From NCBI RefSeq assembly GCF_022347725.1, contig NZ_JAKRGB010000002.1, positions 248,001 through 312,000 of the forward strand: a stretch of DNA of 64,000 nucleotides, read 5' to 3'. Shown here one piece after another: positions 62,831 to 64,000 of this stretch. The position numbers and the translations under genes are program-made. The notes under the pieces were generated by a model, which was given only the letters and a program-made list of their open reading frames with translations, did no database searches and was not told the DNA's origin. Position 1 is the stretch's first letter. Every line of letters starts with the position of its first letter. This DNA is from Ruegeria sp. Ofav3-42. GTDB taxonomy: Bacteria > Pseudomonadota > Alphaproteobacteria > Rhodobacterales > Rhodobacteraceae.

Positions 62831-64000
62831 ATGAGTAATAGACGCAGCCATCCGCACAATGACGCAACTGCCATCGGCAAAGTCGACGTCGAAGAGGCCC
62901 ATGTTGATATCGATGCCGACATTACAGTCAAAGAAGCTGAGATTGACGCAAATCTGAATGAGCAAGAGCAAACCAACGACAACAGCGTAGATAACGATCA
63001 GGGCCAAGATCAGGACCAAGGTCAGGACCAGGATCAGGGCCAAGATCAGGACCAAGGTCAGGACCAGGATCAGGGTCAGGATCAGGATCAGAACCAGCAG
63101 AACTATAATGGTGGTGATGACAGCAACGACAATTCCAACTCGGTTCACATCGACTTTGGTGGTGGCGAGTGGATTCCGCGCGATGACGATCAGGTAGATC
63201 TGGATCTGGGTGACGATGCGAGCGTAGGTGACGTGATCACCGCTGGTGGCGATATTGATTATGACCCCGGCGATGACATGAACCTGGATGTTGACATGAG
63301 CGGCACGACGACCGCTATGGCAGCAATCAACAATCAAGTTGCTACACTGGAAGACAACGACATTCTGGAAAGTGCCGAAGTTTCCAATGACGGCACCTTT
63401 GAGCAGAAGGGTGACGCCTATGGCGGAACCGCAAATGCTGCTGAAGGTATTAGTTCGCGTTCGGATGGCGGCGATTCCGGAGAAGGTGGCGAGACCACTG
63501 GAGGTGACGCTTACGGCGAAACCTACGGCGGAAACACAGAGGCCTATGGCGGCACAAGCGGCGATGCTGACGGCGACGGCGCAGGCGGAAACGGCGGTGA
63601 TTCCGGTGACGCACATAACTTCGGTCTAGGCGTCGGACATTCCAACGCTCAATCGGACGGTGAAAGCACTGGTGGTGACGGCGGTGATGCCGACAGCGCA
63701 GCGGATGCCAACAACGAAGGCAGCTCGGAATCGGATGTAGATTCGGATGGCGGTGAAGGCGGTAACGCTGGATCCATTGGTCTGGGCCTCGGATTCGGTT
63801 CGTCGAATGCTGACAATGACGGTGAATCGGCCGGTGGCGACAACGACTCGAACGCCGACAATGACGTAGACGTCGATACCGACAACGATTCTGAAGCCGA
63901 CGATGCAAACGGCGGTGGCGGTCTCGCTGGTAACCTCGGTCTAGCTGCAAACGAGAGCGATAGCGACACGGAAGCCAATGACGCGACATCCGGTGGCAAC
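62831..64000 (+). CDS. Large acidic low-complexity repeat protein (3-prime end outside the window)
   Basis: An open frame of at least 390 codons from ATG at 62831, still open at the window edge. No signal peptide; first residues MSNRRSHPHNDATAIGKVD. It is built of (a) a Gln/Asp tract with a 12-residue unit (DQGQDQDQGQDQ) around residues 56-87, (b) an acidic middle with a DVDMSGTTTAMAAINNQV helix-like insert, and (c) Gly/Asp/Asn/Ser repeats of about 50-55 residues marked by LGLGxGxSNAxxDGESxGGD. There is no Cys. It looks like an intrinsically disordered, possibly surface or matrix protein, but no known family is recognised. The divergent LuxR/CsgD-like gene may control it. Confidence 0.75.
   Translation, partial: MSNRRSHPHNDATAIGKVDVEEAHVDIDADITVKEAEIDANLNEQEQTNDNSVDNDQGQDQDQGQDQDQGQDQDQGQDQDQGQDQDQNQQNYNGGDDSNDNSNSVHIDFGGGEWIPRDDDQVDLDLGDDASVGDVITAGGDIDYDPGDDMNLDVDMSGTTTAMAAINNQVATLEDNDILESAEVSNDGTFEQKGDAYGGTANAAEGISSRSDGGDSGEGGETTGGDAYGETYGGNTEAYGGTSGDADGDGAGGNGGDSGDAHNFGLGVGHSNAQSDGESTGGDGGDADSAADANNEGSSESDVDSDGGEGGNAGSIGLGLGFGSSNADNDGESAGGDNDSNADNDVDVDTDNDSEADDANGGGGLAGNLGLAANESDSDTEANDATSGGN
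62996..63091 (+). repeat. 36-bp tandem repeat in the acidic protein gene
   Basis: A 36-base unit encoding a 12-residue Gln/Asp peptide occurs at 62996-63031 and identically at 63032-63067, with a shortened third copy at 63068-63091. The two full copies match exactly at the DNA level, which suggests recent duplication. Confidence 0.9.

Noticed and set aside
62711..63616. A 301-residue hydrophobic frame antisense to the acidic repeat gene
   Set aside because: The runs of Ile/Leu/Val arise from the reverse of Asp/Gln codons; it has no start signal and competes with a coherent acidic repeat frame.

Overview
The window reads as a chromosomal segment of a marine alphaproteobacterium of the Rhodobacteraceae (Roseobacter group, Ruegeria-like). 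The basis is inference from content: moderately high GC, a mitochondrial-type complex I accessory subunit (NDUFA12) next to mlaD and a DUF2155 gene, GapR, a two-cysteine ArsR regulator of the SqrR/BigR type, a persulfide dioxygenase operon, and several small secreted proteins typical of this group. No rRNA is present; two tRNAs are (Thr-TGT and Leu-TAA).

Layout. 0-9.8 kb: housekeeping and small genes (copper chaperone, HdeD-like membrane protein, sirtuin, low-molecular-weight tyrosine phosphatase, LysR regulator, lepA), with two AT-richer accessory genes flanking lepA (a DUF1963 protein and an orphan RES-domain protein). 9.8-12.1 kb: mostly gene-free DNA with strong inverted repeats, an entericidin-like peptide and an SqrR-like regulator. 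12.1-18.4 kb: core genes clpP-clpX, a Rid protein, NDUFA12-mlaD-DUF2155, aat, accC-accB. 18.5-25.2 kb: a regulatory block (PAS-LuxR regulator, ScfR-like Xre regulator, receiver-only response regulator, symporter/histidine-kinase fusion, FliM/FliN-C protein). 25.2-27.4 kb: a sulfide/persulfide detoxification operon. 27.6-29.6 kb: small genes, GapR and tRNA-Thr.

29.6-40.1 kb: directly behind the tRNA-Thr lies a remnant of a P2-like prophage containing only baseplate, tail fibre and Dam genes. Sheath, tube, tape measure, capsid, terminase and integrase are missing. A membrane protein resembling DUF4393/Abi-alpha proteins sits on the opposite strand inside the tail operon. 40.2-44.2 kb: accessory genes, including an unusual fusion of a class III nucleotidyl cyclase to a GFA/CENP-V zinc domain and an orphan CoxL-type molybdenum hydroxylase large subunit.

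44.7-56.4 kb: a coherent organophosphorus cluster. It has an Afu/Aep-type ABC transporter operon with its own phosphatase and Nudix hydrolase, a convergent inositol-monophosphatase-family enzyme, a divergent DeoR regulator, and a phnDCEE-type transporter ending in a HAD hydrolase. Uptake of phosphorylated or phosphonate compounds followed by dephosphorylation is the simplest reading; the substrate is not determined by the sequence.

56.4-64 kb: accessory material (a frameshifted GNAT gene, a protein with a possible ZipA-like C-terminus, a sulfotransferase, an AT-rich gene-free stretch with a possible tRNA-end remnant), tRNA-Leu, and a LuxR/CsgD-like regulator divergent from the start of a very acidic, repeat-built protein that runs off the right edge of the window.
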